A DNA stretch of 64,000 nt, taken from positions 2,995,001 through 3,059,000 of the forward strand of contig NZ_CP060298.1 of the NCBI RefSeq assembly GCF_014303395.1. The letters are read 5' to 3'. The DNA comes from Nakamurella sp. PAMC28650. Lineage in GTDB: Bacteria; Actinomycetota; Actinomycetes; Mycobacteriales; Nakamurellaceae. The notes beneath the pieces are model-generated. The model did no database searches, had not been told where the DNA came from, and saw only the letters and a list, made by a program, of their open reading frames with translations. Every line of letters begins with the position of its first letter. The first letter of the stretch is position 1. Below, piece after piece: positions 16,475 through 25,195 of the stretch. The position numbers and the translations under genes are program-made.

Positions 16475-18586
16475 ATGTCATCGCAGACCCTGCCTGATTC
16501 CACCCCCACCACCCTGCACGCCAATGGCGGTATCTGGGGGCGCCAACTCGACCGCTACCCGGACGGGCCTCGACGAATCCTCTACCTCGTCATCGTGGTG
16601 CTGGCCACCGTGGTGCTCTACTACGAGTTCTACGTACAAGGCTCCGTGGCCACCCTGATCAGCGCCAACCTGCACATGTCGCTGACCTACTTCATCATGG
16701 TCTCGGTCATCGGGAACGCGCTGGGCGCACTGGCGTCGGTGGCCGCCGGGCTGGCCGACCGCTTCGGGCGGGCGAACTTCGTCGTCTACGGACTGGCCAT
16801 CACCGGCGCGTTGATCCTGTTCGGACTGCCCAATGCCCACGGGAAACTCACCTACCTGGTGCTGTTCGGGCTGGTCAGTCTGGTCGAGGGAATGATCCTG
16901 GTGGCCACTCCCGCACTGATCAGGGATTTCTCGCCGCAGCTGGGCCGGGCGTCGGCCATGGGATTCTGGACGATGGGCCCGGTCATCGGCAGCCTGGTCG
17001 TCACCGAGGTGTCGAGCCACACCCTGGATTCGCACCCCGACTGGCAGTTCCAGTTCCGCGTGTGCGGCGCAGTCGGGCTTCTCGTCTTCCTCGTCGCCTT
17101 CATCGGGCTGCGCGAACTGGCCCCGCAGCTTCGCGATCAACTGATGATCAGCCTGCGCGAGCGGACCCTCGTCGAGGCCCGGGCCCGTGGGATCGACCTG
17201 GTCGAAGCGTCGAAGAGCCACTGGCGTCAGATGCTGCGACGGGACATCATCGTCCCCGCGCTGGGTATCAGTGTGTTCCTGCTGTTCTACTACACCGCAG
17301 TGGGCCTGTTCGTCGTGTTCTACGCAACGGCCTTCGGGTACACCGAGGCGCGAGCCAACGCTCTGGCCAACTGGTACTGGGTCGCCCAGGCGGTGGCGTT
17401 GATCGTCGGCGGGGCCCTGTCCGACCGGCTCCGGGTACGCAAGCCGTTCATGGTGGTCGGCGGTGTCGTCAGCGCGATCGGAGTCGGCCTCTTCGCAATC
17501 GCCACTGGTGACTCCTCCACCAGCTACTCCCACTTCGTCTGGATCATCCTGCTGATCTCGATCGGCAGTGCGGTGGCTTTCGCCACCTGGATGGCCGCGT
17601 TCACCGAGACCGTGGAAAGGCACAGCCCGGCCGGGATCGCCACCGGGTTGGCGGTGTGGGGGGCCACCCTGCGATCCGTGGTCGTCGTCGGGCTCCTCGG
17701 TCTGATCGTCGCCATCCCCGCGTCGGGCATCCTGGTCGACAAGGGAGCACAGGTCAGAGCCGCGGCCGCTGGGGCGGACCACAGCCTGTCCGCACCCCAG
17801 AACGCAACGGTCAAAGCCGTTGCGGCCGATCCGAGCATCGTCACGAAGGCACAATCGCTTGCGGGGCAATACAAATCGCAGCTGGCGACCGCTGCTCTGC
17901 TCACCCCCGCCACCACCGCAGCACTGCAGAGCAATCCGACCGATCCGACCACCCAGGCGCAGGCGCTCGCCGAGATCTCCGGAACACCGGTGGCCGACGT
18001 CGCTCGCACGATATCGCTGGGCACGCAGTACAAGGACCAGCTGATCACCGCGGCCACGCTGGACACCACCACGACGACCACCTTGTTCCTGAACCCGACC
18101 GATGCGGCCGCGCAGGCCAAGGCCGTCGGTGAGATCGCCGTCGGCCGCAAGATCGACCCTGCGGCCGCGATCGCGAAACTGCAGGCTCTGTCCCAGGTCC
18201 CGAAAGCAGACCTGCTCTTCCTGAACAGCAACGCCAAGCCGGTGCAGACCGCCGCGGCGCAGTTGGGTGCGCTGGCCACCGTGCCGGTTGCCGACCTGAC
18301 CTTCCTGTCCACGTACGGGCCTGGACTCAGGGATCCGAAAGTGGTCGCGCAGTTGACCTATCTGCAGTCCCAGGGCCCTCTCGTGCAGCAGGCAGCCAAC
18401 GACGCTCCGGGGCAGTGGCAGCGCTGGTGGTGGATCTGCTTCGCCGGCCAGTTGCTCTTCCTCCCGTGCATCTGGCTGCTGAAGGGTCGCTGGAGCCCGG
18501 CCAAGGCCCGGGTCGACGCACAGGCCCACGAGGAAGCCGTCAACCGGGAACTGCTGGCGCTGGCCGACGCGGAGCCGCGGGCCTGA
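16475..18586 (+). CDS. MFS transporter with a ~230-residue extracytoplasmic insert
   Basis: 703 residues from ATG 16475. The first ~420 residues are an ordinary MFS core with 11 helices, including the loop-2 motif GLADRFGRANF and GGALSDRLRVR. Instead of ending, the chain has a ~230-residue Ala/Thr/Gln-rich insert before a final helix (WWWICFAGQLLFLPCIWLL) and a charged cytoplasmic tail. The insert has an internal duplication: QYKSQLATAALL...NPTD and QYKDQLITAATL...NPTD start 53 residues apart. With 12 helices the insert lies outside the membrane. Substrate unknown; the neighbouring TetR and catabolic operon suggest uptake or export of an aromatic acid or related compound. Confidence 0.85.
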   Translation: MSSQTLPDSTPTTLHANGGIWGRQLDRYPDGPRRILYLVIVVLATVVLYYEFYVQGSVATLISANLHMSLTYFIMVSVIGNALGALASVAAGLADRFGRANFVVYGLAITGALILFGLPNAHGKLTYLVLFGLVSLVEGMILVATPALIRDFSPQLGRASAMGFWTMGPVIGSLVVTEVSSHTLDSHPDWQFQFRVCGAVGLLVFLVAFIGLRELAPQLRDQLMISLRERTLVEARARGIDLVEASKSHWRQMLRRDIIVPALGISVFLLFYYTAVGLFVVFYATAFGYTEARANALANWYWVAQAVALIVGGALSDRLRVRKPFMVVGGVVSAIGVGLFAIATGDSSTSYSHFVWIILLISIGSAVAFATWMAAFTETVERHSPAGIATGLAVWGATLRSVVVVGLLGLIVAIPASGILVDKGAQVRAAAAGADHSLSAPQNATVKAVAADPSIVTKAQSLAGQYKSQLATAALLTPATTAALQSNPTDPTTQAQALAEISGTPVADVARTISLGTQYKDQLITAATLDTTTTTTLFLNPTDAAAQAKAVGEIAVGRKIDPAAAIAKLQALSQVPKADLLFLNSNAKPVQTAAAQLGALATVPVADLTFLSTYGPGLRDPKVVAQLTYLQSQGPLVQQAANDAPGQWQRWWWICFAGQLLFLPCIWLLKGRWSPAKARVDAQAHEEAVNRELLALADAEPRA

Positions 18587-18745
18587 TCGAGCGCCGGCGG
18601 CCACGGGCTCAGGTCCAGGTCCGACCACGGTGGTCGATGTCGTTCGGTCCACCGGCGAGGGAATCCGGCGGATTGCGGTTGTCGGGCTTCAGCTATTGCG
18701 ATTCGAAGGACCGTGGCACCATGTCGTCAGACCAAGGAGGACGAC

Positions 18746-18925
18746 ATGGTGTCAGGCCGAGAGGTGTGCCCCTGTGGCGAAGCCATCGAGAAAATCACGC
18801 ACTTCGAGTTGGACGCGCAAGAATGGGTCGAATTCGACCACGGCCTGGTCGTCCACCGATTCGAGAAGGACGAGGACGGAACCATCAAGCTCGGCCATCC
18901 GGCGCCCAGAGTCGATGGGGCCTGA
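18746..18925 (+). CDS. Small CxC protein of unknown function
   Basis: 59 residues from ATG 18746, preceded by an excellent ribosome site (AAGGAGG, 5-6 nt spacing). Starts MVSGREVCPCGEAI, with a CPC pair that could be part of a metal site or redox pair, followed by an acidic/aromatic stretch (HFELDAQEWVEFDHG). No family recognised. It stands alone between the MFS gene and a minus-strand membrane protein, so it is probably its own transcription unit. Confidence 0.6.
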   Translation: MVSGREVCPCGEAIEKITHFELDAQEWVEFDHGLVVHRFEKDEDGTIKLGHPAPRVDGA

Positions 18926-19015
18926 GGGGCACCGTGTCCTCGTATGACGGGCCGGCTGCTCGTCGGACCCTCGAGGGTCGTACCGGGACCGGTCGCGTCA
19001 TACAGGGGGGTGAGG

Positions 19016-19261
19016 TCACCTGTCGGTCGGGCTGCTCGGCCCCGAGGGGTGGGCCCTGCGTCGGGACGCACCGGTCCCGAACTGACGCGCCCGGCGTTCG
19101 GCGTCCACTTCCAACCGCTTGGTCAGGAATGGCCAGGGGAAGAAGAAGGCCACTCCCATCCTGATCAGGATGAACGCATCCTTCCAGGAGCGCGGGTTCG
19201 GCTCGGCCGGCAACGGCGAACGTGGCGGACGGGGTGAGGCAGGTTGGGCGGCGGCGGTCAT
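19016..19261 (-). CDS. Small single-pass membrane protein, hypothetical
   Basis: 81 residues from ATG 19261, which has GGAGAAG 4-5 nt upstream. The Pro-rich N-terminus leads into one short hydrophobic segment (FILIRMGVAFFFPWPFLTKR, about residues 30-50) and a basic, Ser/Pro-rich tail. No family recognised; a membrane anchor or small membrane peptide is as much as can be said. Confidence 0.5.
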   Translation of the reverse strand: MTAAAQPASPRPPRSPLPAEPNPRSWKDAFILIRMGVAFFFPWPFLTKRLEVDAERRARQFGTGASRRRAHPSGPSSPTDR

Positions 19262-19499
19262 GGTCTTCTCCACATCTGTGGCCCGGAGTCGGATTCGCAG
19301 GCGATGGCAAGGTCAGACTGCGCCCCGGGCAGCCATCACGACAGGGTCGAAAGTCCTGACCTTGCGGGTGACCGTGACCGGCCGGACGGTGTTTGCGCCG
19401 AATGCGGTCTGGTCCTCATTTTCGGGGACCTTGGGCCCTGTCGACGCGCATTCATGCTCACGCATGCTTAGCCTGTCCAATTCCTCGAAAGGATCGAAA

Positions 19500-20084
19500 A
19501 TGAAGCGCAGAATGTTCGACGTACTCGTCAGTGCCACCGGCTTGTTGATCGCACTGATATTGCTGGTTGCGGGAGGTCTGCTGACCTGGGCCCACAATTT
19601 TGTCTCGGATCAGGTGCACACACAGCTTGCCGCGCAACAGATCTACTTCCCCCCTGCGGACAGCGCCGCCGTGGCCGGCGATGCCTTCGCGCCGATGCGC
19701 GCCTACGCCGGGCAGCAGTTGACCACCGGGGCCCAGGCCGAGACCTACGCCGATCATTTCATCGCCATCCATCTCCAGGCGATCGGCGGAGGCAAGACCT
19801 ACTCCCAGCTCAGCGCCGAATCCCAGGCCAGTCCCACCGATCTCAAACTGGCGGCGACGGTCAACACCGTCTTCAAGGGCGAGACCCTGCGGGGCCTCCT
19901 GCTCAATGCCTACGCCTTCGGCACCATGGCCACGATCGCCGGTATCGCGGCCATCTCCGCGTTCGTCGCGGCGTTGGTCATGCTCGTCCTGGGCGGTCTG
20001 GGACTGCGCCACGCACGTCGGGTCCCACCGGCCACCGACGTCGTCATCGGGCACCGCACGGCGGATCCAGTTCCGGTCGGATAG
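19500..20084 (+). CDS. Two-helix membrane protein, hypothetical
   Basis: 194 residues from ATG 19500 (AAAGGA 8 nt upstream). A first helix (residues ~7-30, VLVSATGLLIALILLVAGGL), a ~110-residue external domain with an FPPADSAAVAGDAFAPMRAY segment, and a second helix (~150-180) ending in a short cytoplasmic tail. This layout occurs in uncharacterised actinobacterial membrane proteins; no enzyme motif is visible. An upstream in-frame extension to 19119 has poor codon use and overlaps the minus-strand gene, so it was not used. Confidence 0.65.
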   Translation: MKRRMFDVLVSATGLLIALILLVAGGLLTWAHNFVSDQVHTQLAAQQIYFPPADSAAVAGDAFAPMRAYAGQQLTTGAQAETYADHFIAIHLQAIGGGKTYSQLSAESQASPTDLKLAATVNTVFKGETLRGLLLNAYAFGTMATIAGIAAISAFVAALVMLVLGGLGLRHARRVPPATDVVIGHRTADPVPVG

Positions 20085-20130
20085 CCGGTCCTCCTCCACG
20101 GTGCCATTCCGGCCATGCGAAAATGAGGCC

Positions 20131-20187
20131 ATGTCCGTTCCTGGCAACTCGTCGACAGTCGTTCTTCCCGTGGAGGTCTCCAATTGA
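20131..20187 (+). CDS. Possible 18-residue leader peptide coupled to the SDR
   Basis: ATG 20131 opens an 18-codon frame (MSVPGNSSTVVLPVEVSN) whose TGA stop overlaps the TTG start of the SDR as TTGA. GAAAAT (20119-20124) lies 6 nt before this ATG, the spacing expected of a leaderless -10. Ribosomes ending here would sit on the GGAGG and TTG of the SDR. Too short to judge by codon use. Confidence 0.3.
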   Translation: MSVPGNSSTVVLPVEVSN

Positions 20188-20948
20188 ACAGGGGAGTGCT
20201 GGTCACGGGGGGATCCCGCGGGATCGGGCGGGCGATCGCGGTGGCCTTCGCCGAGCAGGGTGACCGGGTCGTCGTGCACTACGCCGCAGCGCGCGAGGAC
20301 GCCGAGCAGACGCTGGCGCTGTTGGAAGGCAGCGGGCACACCCTGGTGGCCGGTGACCTGGGCGATCCGGCCGCGGCGCAACGGGTCGCCGACGTGGCCG
20401 AGGCCGAACTGGGCGGGGTCGACGTCCTGGTCAACAACGCGGGCATCGTCCCGACGGCCGACAGTCTGCAACGGCTGCCTGAGGTGACCTACCTGGACTG
20501 GCAACGGATCTGGCGGCAGATGGTCGACGTCAACCTGCTCGGAGCGGCGAACGTCACCTACTGCGTCGCCCAGCATCTGATCGGCCGTCACGCCGCCGGC
20601 AGCATCGTCAACGTCGGTTCCCGCGGTGCTTTCCGCGGCGAACCCGACTTCCCCGCCTACGGGGCGAGCAAGGCTGCGCTGCACGCTTTCGGGCAGTCGA
20701 TGGCGGTCGCGCTGGCTCCCGAGGGGATCGCCGTCACGTCGGTGGCGCCGGGCTTCGTGGCGACGGACCGGCAGGAGACCATGTTGGCCACTCCCGCGGG
20801 CGCTGCGATCCGCGACCAGAGCCCGTTCGGCCGGGTGGCCACTCCGCAGGAGGTGGCCGCCGCGGTGATCTACCTCGCCTCACCGGCGGCGGCCTGGGCC
20901 TCTGGCACCATCGTCGATCTCAACGGAGCTTCCTATCTGCGGGGTTGA
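20184..20948 (+). CDS. SDR-family oxidoreductase (FabG-like)
   Basis: 254 residues from TTG 20184 with GGAGG 7 nt upstream. Classical SDR: TGGSRGIG cofactor loop, NNAG, catalytic Ser in NVGSRGAFRG and the YGASKAAL Tyr-Lys pair; C-terminal GTIVDLNGA is typical of FabG-type 3-oxoacyl reductases. It is not next to fatty-acid genes, so a stand-alone alcohol dehydrogenase or ketoreductase is likely. Its stop overlaps the frame of a [2Fe-2S] protein, suggesting a two-gene unit. Confidence 0.9.
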   Translation: MNRGVLVTGGSRGIGRAIAVAFAEQGDRVVVHYAAAREDAEQTLALLEGSGHTLVAGDLGDPAAAQRVADVAEAELGGVDVLVNNAGIVPTADSLQRLPEVTYLDWQRIWRQMVDVNLLGAANVTYCVAQHLIGRHAAGSIVNVGSRGAFRGEPDFPAYGASKAALHAFGQSMAVALAPEGIAVTSVAPGFVATDRQETMLATPAGAAIRDQSPFGRVATPQEVAAAVIYLASPAAAWASGTIVDLNGASYLRG

Positions 20949-21342
20949 GACCGACGGGAAAAACGGGCAGGGGGACGACAGCCTCGTCGGACTTCCGAGC
21001 ATCACCGTCTGCCGGGGGTGTTGCTGCGGAACCGCCGCCAAGCATCCGGAGATCGATCACGACGAGCAGATCCGACGTCTGCTCGCGGCAGTCGACGAGA
21101 GCCAGGTCCGGGTGGTCCGGGAGTGCCTGGGGCAGTGCGAGCGGTCCAACGTCATGGTCATGGCGCCCTCCCGGCTGGGACGGGTGTTCGGCGGCCGACC
21201 GGTCTGGCTCGGGCAGGTCCTGGACGAGCCGACCCTGAGTGCCGTTGCCGAATGGTTGACCTCGGCGGGCCCCGGTCTTGCCCCCGTGCCGGAAGCGGTG
21301 CGTGGGTCGGTGTTCGTGCCCACCCGCCCGGCCGTGCGCTAG
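20935..21342 (+). CDS. Thioredoxin-like [2Fe-2S] ferredoxin, start codon non-canonical
   Basis: The frame ending at 21342 encodes a (2Fe-2S) ferredoxin-domain protein: ITVCRGCCCGTAAKHP supplies the first Cys cluster, and VVRECLGQCERSNVMVMAPS the C-x3-C pair, as in thioredoxin-like ferredoxins. The in-frame stop upstream is TGA 20866-20868, and between it and the Cys motif there is no ATG, GTG or TTG. The best candidate is ATC 20935, 6 nt after GGAG and overlapping the SDR stop; CTG 20902 is another. From GTG 21112 only a truncated protein without the first Cys group would be made. About 135 residues if ATC is used. The exact start is uncertain; the family is clear. Confidence 0.7.
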   Translation: MCGVETDGKNGQGDDSLVGLPSITVCRGCCCGTAAKHPEIDHDEQIRRLLAAVDESQVRVVRECLGQCERSNVMVMAPSRLGRVFGGRPVWLGQVLDEPTLSAVAEWLTSAGPGLAPVPEAVRGSVFVPTRPAVR

Positions 21343-21356
21343 CTCAGCCGGGCGGC

Positions 21357-22325
21357 TCACACATGCAGCTTCTCTCGCGCCGCGCCCAACAAGGTCCGCG
21401 GCAACGAGATCGGGTGGAAAGCTCGCGCGGCGGCCGTGAGGGATGCCACCGCGTCGGCGTCCAGCTCCAGATCGGCTGCGGCCACGTTGAACTCGAGCTG
21501 TTCGACGCTGGAAGCGCCGGGGATGACGACCACGCCGGGCAAGCTGAGCAGCCAGGCCAGTGCCACCTGCGCGGGTTTCGCGTCGTGCGCGGCAGCAACA
21601 CTGCGGAGCAGGTCCAGCAGCGGCTTCGCCCGCTGCAGATTCTCCGTCCCGAACAGCGGGTTGATCGCGCGGACGCCGCCCGGGCGGTGGTCTGCGGAGT
21701 ACCTGCCGCCGAGCAGACCCTGGGCGAGCGGGCTGTAGGCCATGATCATCCGGTTCTCCCGTTGGGCGAATGGCACCAGATCCTCCAACGGCCCCGCATG
21801 AGCGAGCGAGAACTGCACCTGATTGCTCACCACCGGTCGGCCGAGTGCGGCATCGGCCTTGCGCCAGCGCTGCAGCGAGTAGTTGGAGACTCCGACCGCG
21901 CCGATCCGGCCCTCGTCCAGCAGGCTCCGCATGCCGGGCATGATCACCGAATCCGGTACCACGGGATTGGCCTGGTGCACCTGGTAGAGCGGAATCCGGT
22001 CCAGCTCCAGACGGTCGGCGCTGCCCTGCTCCCGCCGGCGGATCACGGGTGGGAACGGCGCGATCGGAAAGATCTTGCTCGCGACGATCACGTCCTTCCG
22101 TTCCGCGCCGAGCGCCTTCCCCAGGATCCGCTCGCTCTTGCCGGTTCCGTAGATCTCGGCCGTGTCGAACAGGTTCACCCCCAGCTCGCGCGCCCGGTGG
22201 ACGATGTCCGCGGCCGCGTTGGAAGCGTATCCGTCGCCGTAACCCCATTCCCGCGATCCGAACTGCCACGTACCCAGTCCGACCCGACCGACCTGCCCGA
22301 GACCCGCCACTTCCAGAAATTTCAT
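21357..22325 (-). CDS. Aldo/keto reductase
   Basis: 322 residues from ATG 22325 (an upstream in-frame TTG at 22349 is possible). TIM-barrel AKR with the catalytic tetrad: Asp and Tyr in FDTAEIYGTGKSE, Lys in VIVASKIF, His in YQVHQANP. The NADPH pocket is in the C-terminal part (VVVIPGASSVEQLEFN). Most like AKR5/AKR11-type bacterial oxidoreductases. Convergent with the [2Fe-2S] gene (14-bp gap) and divergent from the spermidine-synthase-like gene. Substrate unknown. Confidence 0.88.
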   Translation of the reverse strand: MKFLEVAGLGQVGRVGLGTWQFGSREWGYGDGYASNAAADIVHRARELGVNLFDTAEIYGTGKSERILGKALGAERKDVIVASKIFPIAPFPPVIRRREQGSADRLELDRIPLYQVHQANPVVPDSVIMPGMRSLLDEGRIGAVGVSNYSLQRWRKADAALGRPVVSNQVQFSLAHAGPLEDLVPFAQRENRMIMAYSPLAQGLLGGRYSADHRPGGVRAINPLFGTENLQRAKPLLDLLRSVAAAHDAKPAQVALAWLLSLPGVVVIPGASSVEQLEFNVAAADLELDADAVASLTAAARAFHPISLPRTLLGAAREKLHV

Positions 22326-22424
22326 CCTCCCATTGTGACCCAGCAGCACATCGGGCCGGGAGGACCACCGCCGACCTCGACCCGGCCCGGATGCCTGACG
22401 TGCCAGGATGCCTACAGTGGTCGG

Positions 22425-23270
22425 GTGGACGGTGGCGAGGTCGAACTGCTGGCCGACGAGGACCTACCGGGCGGATGGTGGGTCCTGCTGGATCGGGTCC
22501 GGCAGTCCTACGTCAGCCTCGACGATCCGACCTACCTCGAGTTTCCCTACGTGCAGGTGCTGGCCGGGACCATCGACGCGCTGCCGCCGGGACCGTTGGA
22601 GGCGGTGCACGTCGGCGGCGGCGGCGCCACGCTGCCCCGCTGGCTGGCAGCGGTCCGTCCCGGCAGCGTGCAGGTGGTCTTCGACACCCACGAGGAACTC
22701 CGCCGCATCGTGCGCCACCGGTTGCCGTTGCAGGCCGACTCGGGAGTCGACTTCCGGCTGGGCGACGGACGATCGGGAGTGGCCGGACTACCGGCGGACT
22801 CCGCCGATGTCGTCGTGATCGACGCCTTCAGCGGCGGGCGCGTCCCGGCCGGACTGGGGACGGCGGAGTTCTTCGCCGACGTATCCAGGGTGCTCAGGCC
22901 GTCCGGGATCCTGCTGATGAACACCACCGGCCGGAAGACGTCGCTCTACGTGCGCCGTCTGATGGCGGCCATCTCTGCGTCGTTCCCGGAAGTGGCGGTG
23001 CACGGTGACTCCCTCAGTGCCGTCGGCAATCTCGTGATCGCAGCCACCGCAGGCGGCCGCCTGACGAACGTGGATCATCCGGCCGATGACGGACCGATGG
23101 GAGCGCCCATCGCCCTGTCCGGGGCAACGCTGGCCGGCTTCATCGGTGCGGCGGAACCGCTGACCGACGCATCCCCGATGCGTTCGCCGGTGCCGCCGGA
23201 CGAGACCTGGCGGGTGGGCGGCGACCGACCCGGGCCAGGGTCGGTTGACGACGAGTCGGTCACCCTTTGA
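22425..23270 (+). CDS. Spermidine-synthase-like Rossmann protein
   Basis: 281 residues from GTG 22425, with TACAGT (22413-22418) 6 nt before it, as in a leaderless transcript. Shows the SAM/dcSAM-binding glycine loop (VHVGGGGATLPRWL), the acidic residue after beta-2 (VVFDTHEEL) and the VVVIDAFSGGRVPAGLGT segment of the spermidine synthase/SpeE-like fold. Actinobacterial proteins of this type are usually annotated as fused or stand-alone spermidine synthase-like; catalysis is unproven. The C-terminal ~60 residues are Pro/Asp-rich and look disordered. Confidence 0.75.
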   Translation: MDGGEVELLADEDLPGGWWVLLDRVRQSYVSLDDPTYLEFPYVQVLAGTIDALPPGPLEAVHVGGGGATLPRWLAAVRPGSVQVVFDTHEELRRIVRHRLPLQADSGVDFRLGDGRSGVAGLPADSADVVVIDAFSGGRVPAGLGTAEFFADVSRVLRPSGILLMNTTGRKTSLYVRRLMAAISASFPEVAVHGDSLSAVGNLVIAATAGGRLTNVDHPADDGPMGAPIALSGATLAGFIGAAEPLTDASPMRSPVPPDETWRVGGDRPGPGSVDDESVTL

Positions 23271-23399
23271 CTGTAAGGCCGATGAAAGCGGCTAGCTTGG
23301 AGCCGATGCCCTGCTAGGCCGGGATCGCATCGCACGACACCATCGGTCAACGACCAGTCGGCACTCACGATGCGACCCCTTCCGGGAAGAAGCCCAGAC

Positions 23400-24146
23400 A
23401 TGGCAAGCCTCATCGCGGACAGTCCCGCGGCATCCAGTGCAATGATCAGGGCCTTGTCGGCCCACCCCGAGCAGATGGCCGATCTCATCGAAGCGCTGCA
23501 TCGCCGGGCACAGGACGCCGACACCCTCCTGGACCTGATGGGCCGGCTGTCCCGGGAAGCCGTCCGTCTGCTGAAGGGTGTCCGGTGGGCAGGCGTCACC
23601 GCTCAGTTCGACGGGTTGCCGTTCACTGCCACCCATACCGACCACCAGGTGCTCATCGTCGACGAGAGTCAGTACTCCGCCCACGACGGTCCCTGTCTGC
23701 GGGCCATGCACACCGATACCCCGGTGCGGATGACCACGGACGAGGTCCAGGCGATCTGGCCGCGCCTGGGCCAGATCGCTGCCGGGGTCGGCGTGCGTTC
23801 CTTCCTTGCCGTGCCGCTGCACGCCGACGGACAGGCCGTCGGCGCGCTCAACCTGTACAGCGCAGACGCGGAGCCTCCCGATCCTGATCCGGACCTGCTG
23901 ACCGTGCTCACCGAATACGCGGACCGGGGTCTGACCGACTATCAGAACAGTCAGCCCTACCCGACGGTGGAGGAAGCCATCCGGCGGGCTCTGGTGCAGT
24001 GGAACGCAGTGGAGCAGGCCGTCGAAATGCTGGTGTCCATCAACGGTTTCACCCTCAACTACGCCCGGGATGTGCTGCGGGACCAGGCCGAGGACTGGGG
24101 TCGGACCCTGTCCGAGCAGGCGGCTCACAACAACGCGCTGGGCTGA
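23400..24146 (+). CDS. GAF-ANTAR transcription antiterminator
   Basis: 248 residues from ATG 23400 (GGAAGAAG upstream). A GAF domain (~40-185) with the usual DGPCLRAMHTDTPV and SFLAVPLHADGQAVGALNLY segments is followed by a C-terminal helical bundle (AIRRALVQWNAVEQAVEMLV) that corresponds to ANTAR, an RNA-binding antitermination module. The ANTAR part is divergent: it lacks the common Ala-Lys-Gly core of the family, so RNA binding is uncertain. Such proteins act as single-component sensors in actinobacteria. Confidence 0.75.
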   Translation: MASLIADSPAASSAMIRALSAHPEQMADLIEALHRRAQDADTLLDLMGRLSREAVRLLKGVRWAGVTAQFDGLPFTATHTDHQVLIVDESQYSAHDGPCLRAMHTDTPVRMTTDEVQAIWPRLGQIAAGVGVRSFLAVPLHADGQAVGALNLYSADAEPPDPDPDLLTVLTEYADRGLTDYQNSQPYPTVEEAIRRALVQWNAVEQAVEMLVSINGFTLNYARDVLRDQAEDWGRTLSEQAAHNNALG

Positions 24147-24280
24147 CGGCCGCCGGTTCACCTGCTCGGGTCCGACCGGTGGTCGGTGCCGGTCAGCGTC
24201 ATCGTGGCGTAGCTGCCCGACCTGACGCACACTGGAGGAAGCCGCAGATGCTGCGGATGGTGTCGCCAAGGAGGACCACG

Positions 24281-24676
24281 ATGGCCAGCAATGAACCGTT
24301 CGGTTTCGACCCCGAGGATCTCGATCGCGTCGTCCGGGGGGCCGGTGATCAGCTGCGCGGTGCGCTGGGTCAGTTCGGCCGGCTCTTCGAAGGCTCCGGT
24401 CAGCGGGCGGGATGGTCGACGATCTTCGACGACGGCCGAGGTCGCGGCCGTTCGGCGCCCGAGCCGGAGACGACCGGAGGAACCGGCGACGGTGCTTGGG
24501 TGATCTACGCCGTCAACGGTGACGGAGGCGCCCAGGTCGAACAGGTCTTCGCCACCGAGCTCGATGCCCTGCGCGGGAACAAGAACAACACCGACAGCAA
24601 CCGTAGAGTCCGCTTCCTCCCGTATGGAATGCCGGTCACCGTACTGGATGCCGCCGAGGACTCCTCGAACGACTGA
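24281..24676 (+). CDS. Conserved hypothetical protein
   Basis: 131 residues from ATG 24281 with an AAGGAGG ribosome site. N-terminal helix-rich part (FDPEDLDRVVRGAGDQLRGA), a Gly/Arg/Glu linker, then a compact C-terminal part (AWVIYAVNGDGGAQVEQVFA...FLPYGMPVTVLD) that looks like the short uncharacterised beta-alpha domain found in many actinobacterial proteins. Followed with no gap by a GNAT, so the two are probably co-transcribed. Confidence 0.6.
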   Translation: MASNEPFGFDPEDLDRVVRGAGDQLRGALGQFGRLFEGSGQRAGWSTIFDDGRGRGRSAPEPETTGGTGDGAWVIYAVNGDGGAQVEQVFATELDALRGNKNNTDSNRRVRFLPYGMPVTVLDAAEDSSND

Positions 24677-25195
24677 GTGAGCCGCCGAAGTAGTGGGCGG
24701 CTGGACGATGTGATCCGGCCCGGAGCAGTGGTGCGCCGCGCGTCCATCGGTGACCTCTCGGCGCTGGTTGCTCTGCGGGCGGAGATGTTTCGCGCGATGG
24801 GAACGCCGCAGACGGAGGAGCCGCTTTGGCAGTCGGCCACCCACCAGTGGTTCACCGACCACATCGCGGACGATCAGGTCTTCATCGTGGTGGTGGAGGT
24901 CGATCACGAGGTCGTCGCGACGGCGATGGCCGCAATTCGCGATGCCATGCCCTCGCCGAGTTGCCCGGCCGGTCGCGACGTCCTGATCACCAACGTCTGC
25001 ACGCTACCGACAGCGCGGCGTCAGGGATTCGCGAGGGAAGCGTTCGAGGCAGTCATGCGGTGGGCGGGATCGACCGGTATCGGCAGGGCAGAATTGATGG
25101 CCACCGGTGATGGTCAGGCGATGTACGAGTCCGCCGGTTTCACCGTGACGGCCCATCCCGCGATGCGGGCCACGCTCCGACACCACGTGGTCTAG
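24677..25195 (+). CDS. GNAT-family N-acetyltransferase
   Basis: 172 residues from GTG 24677, directly after the previous stop. GNAT core: a long N-terminal helix-strand (VVRRASIGDLSALVALRAEM), the acetyl-CoA loop in ITNVCTLPTARRQGFAREAF (R-Q-G-x-A) and the C-terminal MYESAGF turn. Substrate unknown. Its end overlaps the convergent diguanylate cyclase by 4 bp. Confidence 0.85.
   Translation: MSRRSSGRLDDVIRPGAVVRRASIGDLSALVALRAEMFRAMGTPQTEEPLWQSATHQWFTDHIADDQVFIVVVEVDHEVVATAMAAIRDAMPSPSCPAGRDVLITNVCTLPTARRQGFAREAFEAVMRWAGSTGIGRAELMATGDGQAMYESAGFTVTAHPAMRATLRHHVV

Noticed and set aside
16478-18652. 724-codon minus-strand open frame
   Set aside because: Antisense of the MFS transporter gene; product is Asp/Gly/Arg-rich without motifs.
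21018-22424. Upstream extension of the spermidine-synthase-like frame
   Set aside because: Antisense to the aldo/keto reductase and overlaps the [2Fe-2S] gene; the family starts near GTG 22425.
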